A stretch of 64,000 nt of DNA. Origin: Planctomycetaceae bacterium. GTDB taxonomy: Bacteria > Planctomycetota > Phycisphaerae > UBA1845 > UTPLA1. Location: NCBI GenBank assembly GCA_011525745.1, contig WYBU01000064.1:1-64000 (forward strand), in the 5' to 3' direction. Each line of letters begins with the position of its first letter. Positions within the stretch are counted from its first letter, which is position 1. This document shows positions 45,763-55,608 of this stretch, piece by piece. The notes under the pieces were generated by a model. It was not told where the DNA came from. It saw only the letters and a program-made list of their open reading frames with translations, and did no database searches. The position numbers and the translations under genes were made by a program.

Positions 45763-45942
45763 CACAGCCGCCCTCGGCTGTGTCCGCGCGTGGCAGGGGC
45801 TTGTAGCCCGTGCGTGATGATCCGAGCAACTAGCGCAAGCGCTGGGGTCAACCGCGAATCGAGCGATCAACGCTGCGCTGGCGCCTGCGGCTCGAATCAC
45901 GTCGGGTGGCCCACCGCTTCGGCGGTGGGCTCACGATGATGA
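45763..45942. repeat. composite repeat, right copy flanking the 2.6-kb island
   Basis: About 180 bp, in the same orientation and with the same R1-R6-core-R2 order as 42975-43155, and roughly 90% identical by eye. Differences are scattered single bases. No gene is recognised in 45683-46023. Confidence 0.92.
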
Positions 45943-46023
45943 GATTCCGAATCAACCGCTGAATCGAGATTCCCCGCTCGCGCCAGCCTTCCGCGCAAAT
46001 CGCTCATCGCGCACAATGCCGCC

Positions 46024-46593
<570 letters not shown>

Positions 46594-46629
46594 AACACCC
46601 CGTTTCCCCCGGACTACAATACGGGCGGA

Positions 46630-47367
46630 ATGGGAGCTTCGCGATCAACCAGGAACGGTACGGCGCCCGACGTGGGCGCCATCAACTTCGACGCGCCGAT
46701 TCCCATTTTCCCGCTGCCCAACACCGTCCTCCTGCCCCGCGCCGTCCTGCCGTTGCACCTGTTCGAACCCCGCTATCGTGACATGGCCGACGACGTGCTG
46801 CCCGGCGCGCGGCTCGTGGCCATGGCCCTGCTGGAACCCGGCTACGAAGAGCACTATTACACCCACATCGCGGCCGTGCACCCGGTCTTGTGCGTCGGCT
46901 ACGTCGTGCGATACGAGCGGCTGCCCGACCGGCGCTGCAACCTGCTGTTGCAGGGCGTAACCCGTGCGGCGATCGTGCGCGAAGATCAGGAGCGTTCGTA
47001 CCGCCGCGGCTGGCTCAAGCCCATTCCCGTCACCAACAACATCTGCCCCGACACCGAAAGACAAATTCGCTGCAAGCTCGCCCGTCTGCTCGACGCCGCC
47101 CCCGCCTTCGAAGAAACGCCCAGTTGCGCCCTGCTTCAGCAGGTCGCCGGCACGTGCGATCTGTCGCTCAGCGATGCGCTGGACCTGCTGGCGTTCAACC
47201 TGCTGCCATCGCCCGAGGCGCGGCAGGTGTTCCTCGAGCAGCCGGATGTGCTGACGCGGGCGGAATGGCTGGCGCATCTGCTGATGAAGCTGCACAAACC
47301 GGCCGGCGCTAGCCCGTGCGTCGCGACGGCCAACCGTAGAGCGGCACGGGCGATTTTCGAAAACTGA
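46630..47367 (+). CDS. Lon N-terminal (LAN/PUA-like) domain protein
   Basis: 245 aa. The core IPIFPLPNTVLLPRAVLPLHLFEPRYRDM is the hallmark of the Lon substrate-binding domain (first 14-residue part shown in many free-standing proteins), followed by HYYTHIAAVHPVLCVGYVV and RCNLLLQGVTRAAI. A helical second half has LSLSDALDLLAFNLL. There is no ATPase or protease domain, so it is a stand-alone adaptor-like protein of unknown role. It begins 36 bp after the candidate selenoprotein on the same strand and may be co-transcribed. Confidence 0.85.
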   Translation: MGASRSTRNGTAPDVGAINFDAPIPIFPLPNTVLLPRAVLPLHLFEPRYRDMADDVLPGARLVAMALLEPGYEEHYYTHIAAVHPVLCVGYVVRYERLPDRRCNLLLQGVTRAAIVREDQERSYRRGWLKPIPVTNNICPDTERQIRCKLARLLDAAPAFEETPSCALLQQVAGTCDLSLSDALDLLAFNLLPSPEARQVFLEQPDVLTRAEWLAHLLMKLHKPAGASPCVATANRRAARAIFEN

Positions 47368-47727
47368 CGCGACTTAAAGATGAGGCGGCGTCCCGGGAAA
47401 CTTGGGGACGCTTTTATTTTGCGCCGTCGGCCGGGTGGCCCACCGCGTTGCGGTGGGTTCGCGATGATGGGGATTTGAACCGCGCTCTAATCGCCAGCGC
47501 GGGGGTCGCGCGCTCACGGCGCGTTTACCGCAGCGCTGTCGCTTGCGGCTCTGTTCACTCGGGTGGCCCACCGCGTTGCGGTGGGTTCGCGAAGATGGGA
47601 ACCGGAGTGATCCGTCGCCCCCGCGCAGGCGGGGGTTCGGTTCCGCACCGCACGACTGGATTCCCGCCTTCGCGGGAATGACGCAGGCGGTCCCTGCGGC
47701 TCGGACAGTCGGTCTCCCACCCGCTTC
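47368..47727. repeat. intergenic region with two R2 copies, core-like and R8 repeats
   Basis: 360 bp. GGTGGCCCACCGCGTTGCGG occurs at 47432 and 47561, 129 bp apart. Between them is a diverged version of the composite core (CGCCAGCGCGGGGGTCGCGC to GCTTGCGGCTCTGTTCAC). An R8 pair follows (about 47612-47683). No gene is recognised. Confidence 0.75.
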
Positions 47728-49380
47728 TTACTCCTGGCCCACTTTCAGCCGCACCGTCCGTCCGCCGTCGGGCGTCAGCACGCGGGCCGAAACGCCGCGC
47801 TTCAGCGCATCGTCCGTCAGCACCGTGCGCAGATCGGTCACGTCGAACAGCCGTTCGCCGTCGACCATCAGAATCACGTCGCCGACTTTCATCCCCGCCT
47901 TGCCGCCGCGACTATCGCGCTCGACCCGCGTGACGACCACGCCGCCCTCTAACTCGTACTCGTCCAGCCCGAAAGCCCGCATCAGCGCCGGCGTCAACGT
48001 CCGCGCTTCGATCCCCAGCGGCTCGACGAACCACATCGGCTCGTCATCATCCGGCGGCGCCGTTTCGGAATCTTTCTCTTCGCCCGATTCCGGCGTTTGT
48101 GGCTCATCCGGCGGCGCGTTGCGATTGCGCTCCATCCGCTCCAGACGGCGGATGCTCGTGCGCGTCGAGAAATCCGGCGGCTGCTGGCCCAGCTCCACAC
48201 GGATCGTCAACTCCTTGCCGTCGCGCCACACCGCGAACGTCCGCTTGCTGCCCGGCGGCGAAGAGGCGATCAGATCCGGCAGTTCCGACCGGCCGTTGAC
48301 CGGCTGATCGTCGATTCGCAGGATCACGTCGTTTCGCCGCAGCCCCGCCATGTCGGCCGGCCCGCCGCCGACGACGCCCGTCACAACCACGCCGCGCGGC
48401 GCCGACAGCCCCAGCAGGTCGACGTCCTCGGCGACGACCGAGCGGAACTCGACTCCCAGGAATCCGCGCACCACGCGCTTGCCCGCCTTAAGCACTTCGG
48501 CGATTGCGACCACCTTGTTCGACGGCGTGGCGAACCCGATGCCCGAGAACGCCCCGGATTCGGTCGCAATCGCGGTGTTGATGCCGATGACTTCGCCGCG
48601 CGTGTTGACCAGCGGCCCGCCCGAGTTGCCCGGATTGATCGGCGCGTCGGTCTGGATGAAATCCTGGTAGTCGATGTTCAGCGCCACTTCCTTGCGGCCC
48701 TTGGCGCTGACGATGCCGTGCGACACCGTCTGCGGCAGCCGGAACGGGCTGCCCACCGCCAGCACGATGTGCCCCACCTTGATCTTGTCGGAATCGCCGA
48801 ATTGCGCCGGCTCCAGACGGTCGGCGTCGATCTTCAGCACCGCCATGTCGGTCATGCGGTCGGTGCCCACGACCGTCGCGTCACACTCGCGGCCGTCGGC
48901 CAGCTCGATGCGAATCTCGTCCGCGTCGGCGACCACGTGATTGCTGGTGACGATGTAGCCGTCGCGGCTGAAGATCACGCCGCTGCCGACGTTCGTCGAC
49001 GGCACGGGGATCTCAAGCTTGCCGCCCAGCTCCTCCAGCCGCTTGCGCAGCTCGTTGTGCGCCGGATCGTCCGGCAGCACGGCCGCGCGACGGCTCTGCA
49101 CGCTGACGACCGACGGCTTGATGACCTCGGCGATACGCTGATAGGCGTGTGAGAGCTGCTCCAGCCCGGCCACGTCCTGCGGAGAAATCGATGCCAGGTA
49201 CTCGCGGTTGGCGTCCAGCCGGCCGCGCTGCACCGCGTAGGCGGCCCGCCCGATCAGATCGAGGCGATAGATGGCCGTTGCCCCCAGCGTGAGGAACAGA
49301 AGTGTCAAGATCGCCCGGCCCGCGAATGGCCGTCGAGGCGAACGATGCAGCGATTCATCCGCGTGCCAGAACTCGTCCAT
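47728..49380 (-). CDS. HtrA/Deg-family serine protease with two PDZ domains
   Basis: 550 aa from the ATG at 49380; GGAG is 9 bp upstream, whereas an ATG at 49386 would be only 3 bp away. One N-terminal membrane helix (AILTLLFLTLGATAIY) anchors it with the protease outside. The catalytic triad is visible: His near 147 (TSNHVV), Asp near 177 (TDMAVLKID) and Ser near 255 (PINPGNSGGPL). The first PDZ follows (RGVVVTGVVGGGPADMAGLR); a charged linker (about 440-475) separates a second PDZ-like domain (VGDVILMVDGERLF). Family members degrade or hold misfolded envelope proteins. The substrate is unknown. Confidence 0.93.
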   Translation of the reverse strand: MDEFWHADESLHRSPRRPFAGRAILTLLFLTLGATAIYRLDLIGRAAYAVQRGRLDANREYLASISPQDVAGLEQLSHAYQRIAEVIKPSVVSVQSRRAAVLPDDPAHNELRKRLEELGGKLEIPVPSTNVGSGVIFSRDGYIVTSNHVVADADEIRIELADGRECDATVVGTDRMTDMAVLKIDADRLEPAQFGDSDKIKVGHIVLAVGSPFRLPQTVSHGIVSAKGRKEVALNIDYQDFIQTDAPINPGNSGGPLVNTRGEVIGINTAIATESGAFSGIGFATPSNKVVAIAEVLKAGKRVVRGFLGVEFRSVVAEDVDLLGLSAPRGVVVTGVVGGGPADMAGLRRNDVILRIDDQPVNGRSELPDLIASSPPGSKRTFAVWRDGKELTIRVELGQQPPDFSTRTSIRRLERMERNRNAPPDEPQTPESGEEKDSETAPPDDDEPMWFVEPLGIEARTLTPALMRAFGLDEYELEGGVVVTRVERDSRGGKAGMKVGDVILMVDGERLFDVTDLRTVLTDDALKRGVSARVLTPDGGRTVRLKVGQE

Positions 49381-49908
49381 GGACATTTGCTCCGCAAGGG
49401 GTCGGGAACGTCACGGCTCGCCGCTCATTGTAGGGCCGCGTGGAGTAAATCGGCATTCTCCGCCTGATGGTGCACAGCCGCCCCCGGCTGTGAATGGAGC
49501 ACAGCCGCCCCCGGCTGTGAATGTGGCACAGCCGCCCCCGGCTGTGTCACCGCGTGGCACGGGCTTGCAGCCCGTGCGAGACAAAATCCGATCCCAGCCG
49601 CAAGCGCCATCGCTGCGGTCACCTCTTCAGTGCGAAAGGCCCGATCGAACGCGGCACGGCCGCCCCCGGCTGTGAATGTGGCACAGCCGCCCCCGGCTGT
49701 GAATGTGGCACAGCCGCCCTCGGCTGTGTCACCGCGTGGCACGGGCTTGCAGCCCGTGCGGGACAAAATCTGATCCCAGCCGCAAGCGCCATCGCTGCGG
49801 TCACCTCTTCAGTGCGAAAGGCCCGATCAAACGCGGCACAGCCGCTCGCGGCTGTGTGATTATCCCCGGTGGACGGCACGCTCAACATGGACGACGTGGA
49901 CCGCGCCG
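49381..49908. repeat. R1 arrays and a 182-bp tandem duplication
   Basis: Two direct copies (49521-49702 and 49703-~49860) each contain R1, R6 (GCACGGGCTTGCAGCCCGTG) and a unique middle (GATCCCAGCCGCAAGCGCCA to GAAAGGCCCGATCGAACGCG). Extra R1 units separated by GAATG stand on the left. No gene is recognised. Confidence 0.85.
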
Positions 49909-50757
49909 CTACTTCCCGCTCTCCAGCCGCTCCGCCTGGCCGGCCGCCATTTGATAGCAATGCTCCGCCGCCGGATACGCCCCGCTACGGATGTCCGCCG
50001 CGTAACGCTCGACCGCCGACTTCAGCTCGCTGAGCAACTCGGCGTATCGCGGCACAAATCGCGGCACGGGGCCGAGCGACAGCCCGACCATGTCATGCAG
50101 CACGACCACATGCCCGTCGCAGTATGGTCCGGCGCCGCAGCCGATCACCGGCAACTCGGTCGATTCCGTGATCATCCGCGCCGGCTCCGGCGGCATCGCC
50201 TCGAGCAACAGCGCCACCGCGCCGGCTTGTTCCATTTGCCGCGCGTCCTGCAACAGACGCTGCGCGTCGTCGGCGTTGCGGCCCTGGCTGCGATAGCCGC
50301 CCAACTGGTGAATCGACTGCGGTCGCAGCCCCATGTGCACCATCACCGGAATCGACGCCCGCGCCATCGCGGCCACCGTATCCACCAGCCGCGCGTCGCA
50401 CTCGACCTTGACCGCGTCGCATCCGGCGTGAGTCATGAAGCGCCCGGCGTTGCGCACCGCCTCCGCGGGCGTGACCTGGTACGACAGAAACGGCATGTCG
50501 CCGATGAGATAGACGTGCGGCGCGCCGCGCCGAACCGCGGCGGCCAGCGCCACCATCAGGTCCATCGTGGCCGGCAGCGTGGAGTCGTGCCCCAGCAGCA
50601 CCTGGGCGACGGAATCGCCGACGAGAATGGCATCGACGCCGGCTTCCTGCTCGGCGACGGCGGTGGGATAGTCATAGGCCGTCAGGACGACGATCTTCTG
50701 ACCGGCGCGCTTTTTCGCGCGAAGCGTGGCCAGCGTCACTTTTTCGCGGGGCCCCAT
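49909..50757 (-). CDS. panB: 3-methyl-2-oxobutanoate hydroxymethyltransferase
   Basis: 282 aa from the ATG at 50757; a 36-codon longer frame overlaps the GH127 gene end and is rejected. Motifs: VVLTAYDYPTAVAEQEAGVD, ILVGDSVAQVLLGHDSTLPATMD (metal Asp), GDMPFLSYQ, KVECD, VMVHMGLRPQSIHQLGGYRSQG, and IGCGAGPYCDGHVVVLHDM. It adds a one-carbon unit from methylene-THF to ketoisovalerate, the first step to pantothenate and CoA. No panC or panD is nearby. Confidence 0.95.
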   Translation of the reverse strand: MGPREKVTLATLRAKKRAGQKIVVLTAYDYPTAVAEQEAGVDAILVGDSVAQVLLGHDSTLPATMDLMVALAAAVRRGAPHVYLIGDMPFLSYQVTPAEAVRNAGRFMTHAGCDAVKVECDARLVDTVAAMARASIPVMVHMGLRPQSIHQLGGYRSQGRNADDAQRLLQDARQMEQAGAVALLLEAMPPEPARMITESTELPVIGCGAGPYCDGHVVVLHDMVGLSLGPVPRFVPRYAELLSELKSAVERYAADIRSGAYPAAEHCYQMAAGQAERLESGK

Positions 50758-50776
50758 CGAAGGACAGCATAGGCCC

Positions 50777-52759
50777 TCACGTAGCCGCTCCGCAACGCGG
50801 AATCCACACGCGCATGTCGCCCGGCGTTCGGTTGGCCCACGCGAAATAGGGAAACGCGCGGTCAATCGGCCGCTCCCGGTCGGGGTCCGCCTGCTGAACC
50901 GAACCGCGACCGTCAGGGAGCGCCGCGGTCACTTCCATCGACGGCGCACTGCCCGCATTCGAGTGAACGCCGACACGCCGCGCAACGTGCGGCTCACGTG
51001 CAACCGTATCGTCTTCCGCCGCTCCCTCACGGTCGCGGTTCGGATCAGATGAACACGCCTCCCGCTCACGCTCGCGGTTCCGATGATTCTCGCGATTTGC
51101 CGTCAACGCGACGGCGTTCATCGCCGCATCGAACGCGGTAATCAGCGCGTCGTCTTCGGCCAGCGCTACGCCGTCTACGGCGCCGCCGTGATCGCAGCCT
51201 TCGATGCAGTACACGATCGGCCCGCGTTGCAGCGCCACCTGCCCGCGACACGCGGCCACGCGCGCATCGGCCTCGACCCGTCGCACCGGCATCGGCAGAT
51301 TCAGTTCCACGGCGTCGCCCGACCTCCATTCACGCCGCACGACGACGTAGCCGCGCTCCAGTCGTTCGGCGCCGATCAGCCGGCCGTCCAGCGTCGCCTC
51401 GTTCGCGTCGCACCAGCCGGGTACGCGCAGGTGCAGCGCGAGTTGCGTCGGCGTCGAACAGTCGATCGCCACACGTACCAGGCCGTCCCACGGATACTCG
51501 GTCTGCTGAACGACGCGAACAGCAGCGCCGTTCGGCAGCGACAGCGTCGCCGCGCCGGCCGCGTACAGATCGACGTAGACCTCGTCGTCGCCGCACGAGT
51601 AGAACAGCCCGCCGACGCTCGGCACAAAGCGCGCCAGGTTCGTCGGACAGCAGGCGCACTCAAACCACCGCCGCCGTCGATGCTCCGGCCCGGCCGCCAG
51701 CGGATTGACGTAGAAAAACGCGTCGCCTTCGCGAGACAGCCCGGCCAGTACGCCGTTGTACAGGGCGCGCTCCAGCACGTCGGCGCAGGCCGCGTCGCGC
51801 CGCAGCAGTTGCATGCGCCGCGCCCACAGAACCAGCCCGATCGCCGCGCACGTTTCGGCATACGCACCTTCGTTAGGCAGATCGAACGGCGGGCCGAAGC
51901 CCTCGCTCGTGTGGACCGATCCCAGCCCCCCGGTGACGTACATGTGCCGTTGCGTCACGTCTTGCCACAGCCGTTCGAGCACGTCGTCGAATTCCGCCGC
52001 CGGATCGAGCGCCGCCAGGTCGGTCACGGCGGAGTAGAGATACATCGCCCGCACGCAATGACCGGCCGGCTCATGCTGATCGCGAATCGGCCGATGATCC
52101 TGGGCGTATTCGCCGTATGATTCGCGCCCTTCGCATCGGCCGCGCTGCTCGACAAAGAATCGCGCCAGCGCCAGATCGCGCGAATCGCCGAAGGCGCAAT
52201 ACGCGCGAAGAAGCGCCAGTTCGATCTCGGGATGCCCCGGCGGGTCGCTTCGTCGCCCCGGGCCGAAGACGGCGCCGACGTGGTCGATCGCCCGCCGCGC
52301 GACGCACCACAGTGACTGCTTGCCCGTCGCCTGCCGATGGGCGATGGCTGCTTCGAGCAGATGACCGATGCAATACAACTCGTGCTTGTTGCGGATGTCG
52401 GCCCATCGCGGCAGCCCGGTCAGCGTGAACCAGGTGTTGAGATAGCCGTCCGGCCGCTGCGCGGCGGCGATGCGGTCGATCAGATCGTCGAGCAGTGCGT
52501 CGAGCCGCGCATCGGGTCGCAGCGCCAGCAGGTTTGCGGCGCCTTCGAGCAGCTTGAACACATCCGAGTCGTCGTAGAAACGCCCCTCATGCCCGCCGGG
52601 CAACCGTCCCGCCGCCCGGTCGAAGTTGGCCAGCCGCCCCGTCTGCTCGCACATGGCCAGCCCATGTGGCAGCGTGACGGAACGAACCGTCTCAATCCGC
52701 GGCGCCCAGAACGCGTCATGTAATCGCACGCACGACAACGGGACAGGTCTAAGCGCCAT
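50777..52759 (-). CDS. GH127 (DUF1680) beta-L-arabinofuranosidase-like enzyme
   Basis: 660 aa. An (alpha/alpha)6 barrel is expected: DDSDVFKLLEGAANLLA and RHMYVTGGLGSVHTSEGFG. The zinc/thiolate site of GH127 is present: Glu and Cys in YAETCAAIG (near residues 300-302) and the Cys pair in ACCPTNLAR (near 369), matching Glu338, Cys340, Cys417 and Cys418 of HypBA1. No signal peptide is seen. Near the C terminus about 60-70 residues (DNA about 50880-51060) are translated dispersed repeat R3 in both orientations (NRDREGAA, ALPDGRGSVQ). The family ends in a beta-sandwich, so the insertion sits near a domain edge and the final residues YFAWANRTPGDMRVWIP after it are the normal family end. Confidence 0.88.
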   Translation of the reverse strand: MALRPVPLSCVRLHDAFWAPRIETVRSVTLPHGLAMCEQTGRLANFDRAAGRLPGGHEGRFYDDSDVFKLLEGAANLLALRPDARLDALLDDLIDRIAAAQRPDGYLNTWFTLTGLPRWADIRNKHELYCIGHLLEAAIAHRQATGKQSLWCVARRAIDHVGAVFGPGRRSDPPGHPEIELALLRAYCAFGDSRDLALARFFVEQRGRCEGRESYGEYAQDHRPIRDQHEPAGHCVRAMYLYSAVTDLAALDPAAEFDDVLERLWQDVTQRHMYVTGGLGSVHTSEGFGPPFDLPNEGAYAETCAAIGLVLWARRMQLLRRDAACADVLERALYNGVLAGLSREGDAFFYVNPLAAGPEHRRRRWFECACCPTNLARFVPSVGGLFYSCGDDEVYVDLYAAGAATLSLPNGAAVRVVQQTEYPWDGLVRVAIDCSTPTQLALHLRVPGWCDANEATLDGRLIGAERLERGYVVVRREWRSGDAVELNLPMPVRRVEADARVAACRGQVALQRGPIVYCIEGCDHGGAVDGVALAEDDALITAFDAAMNAVALTANRENHRNREREREACSSDPNRDREGAAEDDTVAREPHVARRVGVHSNAGSAPSMEVTAALPDGRGSVQQADPDRERPIDRAFPYFAWANRTPGDMRVWIPRCGAAT

Positions 52760-53173
52760 CGAAAACTCCGCGATACGCGCGCCGGCATCATACTTGGGTC
52801 TGCCATGTGAGTGCGCGTCCGAGAAGCCTGAACCGAACCGCGACCCCGTATGCGACCATGACGGGAGCGTGAAGGGAGCGGCCGATCGTCATCATGATGA
52901 GCGAAACGCTCGACTGCGGCGGTTCGCCTTGAATCGGGCTTCTCATGCACGCTCTGGGATTTGAGATTCGAGATCTCAGGATTGAAAGCGGACAATTTAC
53001 AGATGAAATCGCCAACCGGCATCTGACGTCATGAATCAGGAATCACGGAACTCGGATCTCGAATCTCACATCTCAATTCCCCGGAGCGACACCGAAACGC
53101 CTCCAACGCCGGCACGCCCCCAACAGGCAGACCGACGACTTCAACCTGATCGCCGATGGCTGATCGCCGACGG
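52760..53173. repeat. intergenic region with diverged R3
   Basis: 414 bp. GAACCGCGACC and TGACGGGAGCGTGAAGGGAG (52834-52880) form a split R3 copy. The rest is low-complexity with TGAGATTCGAGATC-type direct repeats (52961, 53054). No gene is recognised. Confidence 0.5.
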
Positions 53174-54193
53174 CTAATCGCCCTCCCACGCCACCACCGC
53201 CGCGACCGGAAAATGATCCGACGGATAACGCCCGTCGCGCTCCTCATGCACAATCTCCGCTTCCAGCGTCTCGAACCGCGGATCGACGAAGACGTAGTCG
53301 ATCTTCGCTCCGCCGCGGTCTCCCCGGAACGCATGGTACGTGCCCACGTCTGCCGCATCGGGATGCAGCATGCGGAACGTGTCCGCCAGCGTCCGCGCCG
53401 GCGGCGACGGCCGCGGCCCCACGTGCAGCGGCAACGTCCGCAGGCGCACGATCTCCGGGCTGTTCTCGCCCGCGTTGAAATCGCCCATCACGATCACGGG
53501 ATCGTCCACCGGTCGCGCCGCGATGCGGCGCATAAGTGCATCGACGCTGCGCAATCGCGACGCCGCCGAAACATGATCCAGATGAACGTTGTACACGCTG
53601 AGCGTCGGCCCGCCGACGTCGCGCTGCCGCAGCCGCGCCCGCGTGCAGATGCGCGGAATGCTGTTACCCCAGCTCTTCGATCCCGGCACGTCCGGCGTAT
53701 CCGAAAACCAGAATGTGCCGAAGTCCAGCACTTCGAACCGCCGCGCACGAAACAGAATCGGCGCATACTCCCCGCCCGTCCGGCCGTCGTCGCGCCCCAC
53801 GCCGGTAGCGGCGAACTCCGGCAACGCGGCGCACAGCTCCAGAAACTGAGAATGCAACACTTCCTGAAGCCCCACGATGTCCGGCCGCCGCGATCGGATC
53901 AGCTCGATCACATGCGCCCGCCGCCGCTCCCAGCGGTTCTCGCCGTCGTTGGCCGTAGCGTAGCGGATATTGAATGTCATCAATCGCAGCGGGCCGAACG
54001 CCGCCGGCTGGGAATCTACAATCTCCGCCGCCGGCTGCCGGCAGCCCGTCATCAGCAGCCCGGCGGAAATCAGCACCCAAAGGCAGGATGTCTGAAAGTC
54101 GGCCCCTCGGGCCGGTCCCCCCGCTGGCGCGGGCGGTTCTGATGCGGCTCTGACATTGATCGAGCGCTGTAGTCTTGGACCATGACGCAACAT
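53174..54193 (-). CDS. endonuclease/exonuclease/phosphatase-family lipoprotein
   Basis: 339 aa from an ATG at 54193. A lipoprotein signal, WVLISAGLLMTGC, has its Cys near residue 51, so the start may lie further in; the residues before it include translated repeat-like DNA. The EEP fold is complete: LMTFNIRYATANDG, IVGLQEVLHSQ (metal Glu), NVHLDHVSAASR, VIVMGDFNAGENSPE, IDYVFVDP and YPSDHFPVAAVV (catalytic His). Such proteins hydrolyse phosphodiesters or phosphates of nucleic acids, inositides or lipids; this one is probably outside the inner membrane. The ORF remains open far upstream, but that part is antisense to the PLP gene. Confidence 0.85.
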   Translation of the reverse strand: MLRHGPRLQRSINVRAASEPPAPAGGPARGADFQTSCLWVLISAGLLMTGCRQPAAEIVDSQPAAFGPLRLMTFNIRYATANDGENRWERRRAHVIELIRSRRPDIVGLQEVLHSQFLELCAALPEFAATGVGRDDGRTGGEYAPILFRARRFEVLDFGTFWFSDTPDVPGSKSWGNSIPRICTRARLRQRDVGGPTLSVYNVHLDHVSAASRLRSVDALMRRIAARPVDDPVIVMGDFNAGENSPEIVRLRTLPLHVGPRPSPPARTLADTFRMLHPDAADVGTYHAFRGDRGGAKIDYVFVDPRFETLEAEIVHEERDGRYPSDHFPVAAVVAWEGD

Positions 54194-54457
54194 GACGTAC
54201 CGTGCGATTATCCAGACAAGGCCGCGCGCGTCAACGAACCGGCCCGGCGCCGCGCGATAACTGCCGCGATGAATCCGCGATAAATCGCCGGCCCGCTCCT
54301 TCCAAGGCCCGCTCGCCGGCCGTCCTGTTTCGACTCTCGACCTTTTGCTTCCCCTTCGTGCCTCTCGTTTCGACGTTTCGACTTTTCCCCCCGCTTGCCT
54401 CCCCGCGCCCCTTCGCCGACACTGATTCCGTCCGTCGAAACCAACGGAGGTCACGCA

Positions 54458-55600
54458 ATGCGTTTCGCCACCCGCGCCATTCACGTAGGCCAGGAGGCCG
54501 ATCCGGCCACCGGCGCCATCATTGTCCCGATCTATCAGACCTCGACCTACACGCAGGAGGCGCTGGGCAAGCACAAGGGCTACGAGTACGCCCGCACCGG
54601 CAACCCCACGCGAACGGCGCTGGAGAAGTGCCTCGCCTCTCTCGAAAGCGCCGAATTCGGCCTCTGCTTCGCTTCCGGCCTGGCGGCGACGACCAACGTG
54701 CTGCACCTGCTCTCGGCCGGCGACCACGTCGTCTGCGGCGACGATCTGTACGGCGGCACGTTCCGGCTGTTCAGCAAGGTCTGGGAGCGACACGGCCTGA
54801 CGTTCACCGCGGTCGACATGAGCCGCGCCGACAATATCCGCGAGGCGCTGCGCCCCAACACCAAGCTCGTCTGGCTCGAAACGCCTACGAATCCGCTGCT
54901 CAAGCTCATCGACATCGCCGCCGCGGCGAAGATCACGCGCCAGGCCGCCGCGAAACTGGCGGTCGACAACACGTTCGCCAGCCCGGCCCTGCAAAGCCCG
55001 CTGGAGCTGGGCGCCGATCTGGTCGTCCACAGCACGACGAAGTATCTCGGCGGTCACAGCGACGTCGTCGGCGGAGCGGTGCTGACGCGCGACGCGGCGC
55101 TGTACGAATCGCTCAAGTTTCATCAGAATGCCGTCGGCGCGGTGCCCGGACCGTTTGACTGCTGGCTCGTGCTGCGCGGTCTCAAGACGCTGCAACTGCG
55201 GATGAAGGCCCACTGCGACCACGCGATGAAAGTGGCCCAGTTCCTCAAGAGCCACGCCAAAGTCGAGCGCGTCATCTATCCCGGCCTGCCCGATCATCCG
55301 CAGCACGAACTGGCGCGCAAGCAGATGCGGGGCTTCGGCGGCATGGTGTCGTTCGAGCTGAAAGGCGGACTCGAAACGGCGAAACGCATCCTCGGCAAAA
55401 CCAAGCTCTTTTCCCTGGCCGAAAGCCTCGGCGGCGTCGAAAGCCTGATCGGCCATCCGGCCACGATGACGCACGCGAGCATCCCGCCCGAGGTGCGGCG
55501 CTCGCGCGGCCTGAGCGACGGGCTGGTGCGGCTGTCGGTCGGCATCGAAGACGCCGACGATCTCTGCGCCGATCTCGACGCGGCGATGAAAGCGGTGTGA
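54458..55600 (+). CDS. cystathionine gamma-synthase/lyase family PLP enzyme
   Basis: 380 aa from the ATG at 54458 (CGGAGG 7 bp upstream). Fold-type I PLP enzyme of Cys/Met metabolism: YEYARTGNPTRTALE, FASGLAATTNVLHLL, WLETPTNPLLK, AVDNTFASP, the PLP Lys in VVHSTTKYLGGHSDVVGG and SLAESLGGVESLIGHPATMTH. It may make cystathionine from O-acylhomoserine and Cys, or split cystathionine; sequence alone does not separate metB from metC or mccB. The stop overlaps a GTG of the next frame, so ruvX is co-transcribed. Confidence 0.92.
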   Translation: MRFATRAIHVGQEADPATGAIIVPIYQTSTYTQEALGKHKGYEYARTGNPTRTALEKCLASLESAEFGLCFASGLAATTNVLHLLSAGDHVVCGDDLYGGTFRLFSKVWERHGLTFTAVDMSRADNIREALRPNTKLVWLETPTNPLLKLIDIAAAAKITRQAAAKLAVDNTFASPALQSPLELGADLVVHSTTKYLGGHSDVVGGAVLTRDAALYESLKFHQNAVGAVPGPFDCWLVLRGLKTLQLRMKAHCDHAMKVAQFLKSHAKVERVIYPGLPDHPQHELARKQMRGFGGMVSFELKGGLETAKRILGKTKLFSLAESLGGVESLIGHPATMTHASIPPEVRRSRGLSDGLVRLSVGIEDADDLCADLDAAMKAV

Positions 55601-55608
55601 GATCGTTC

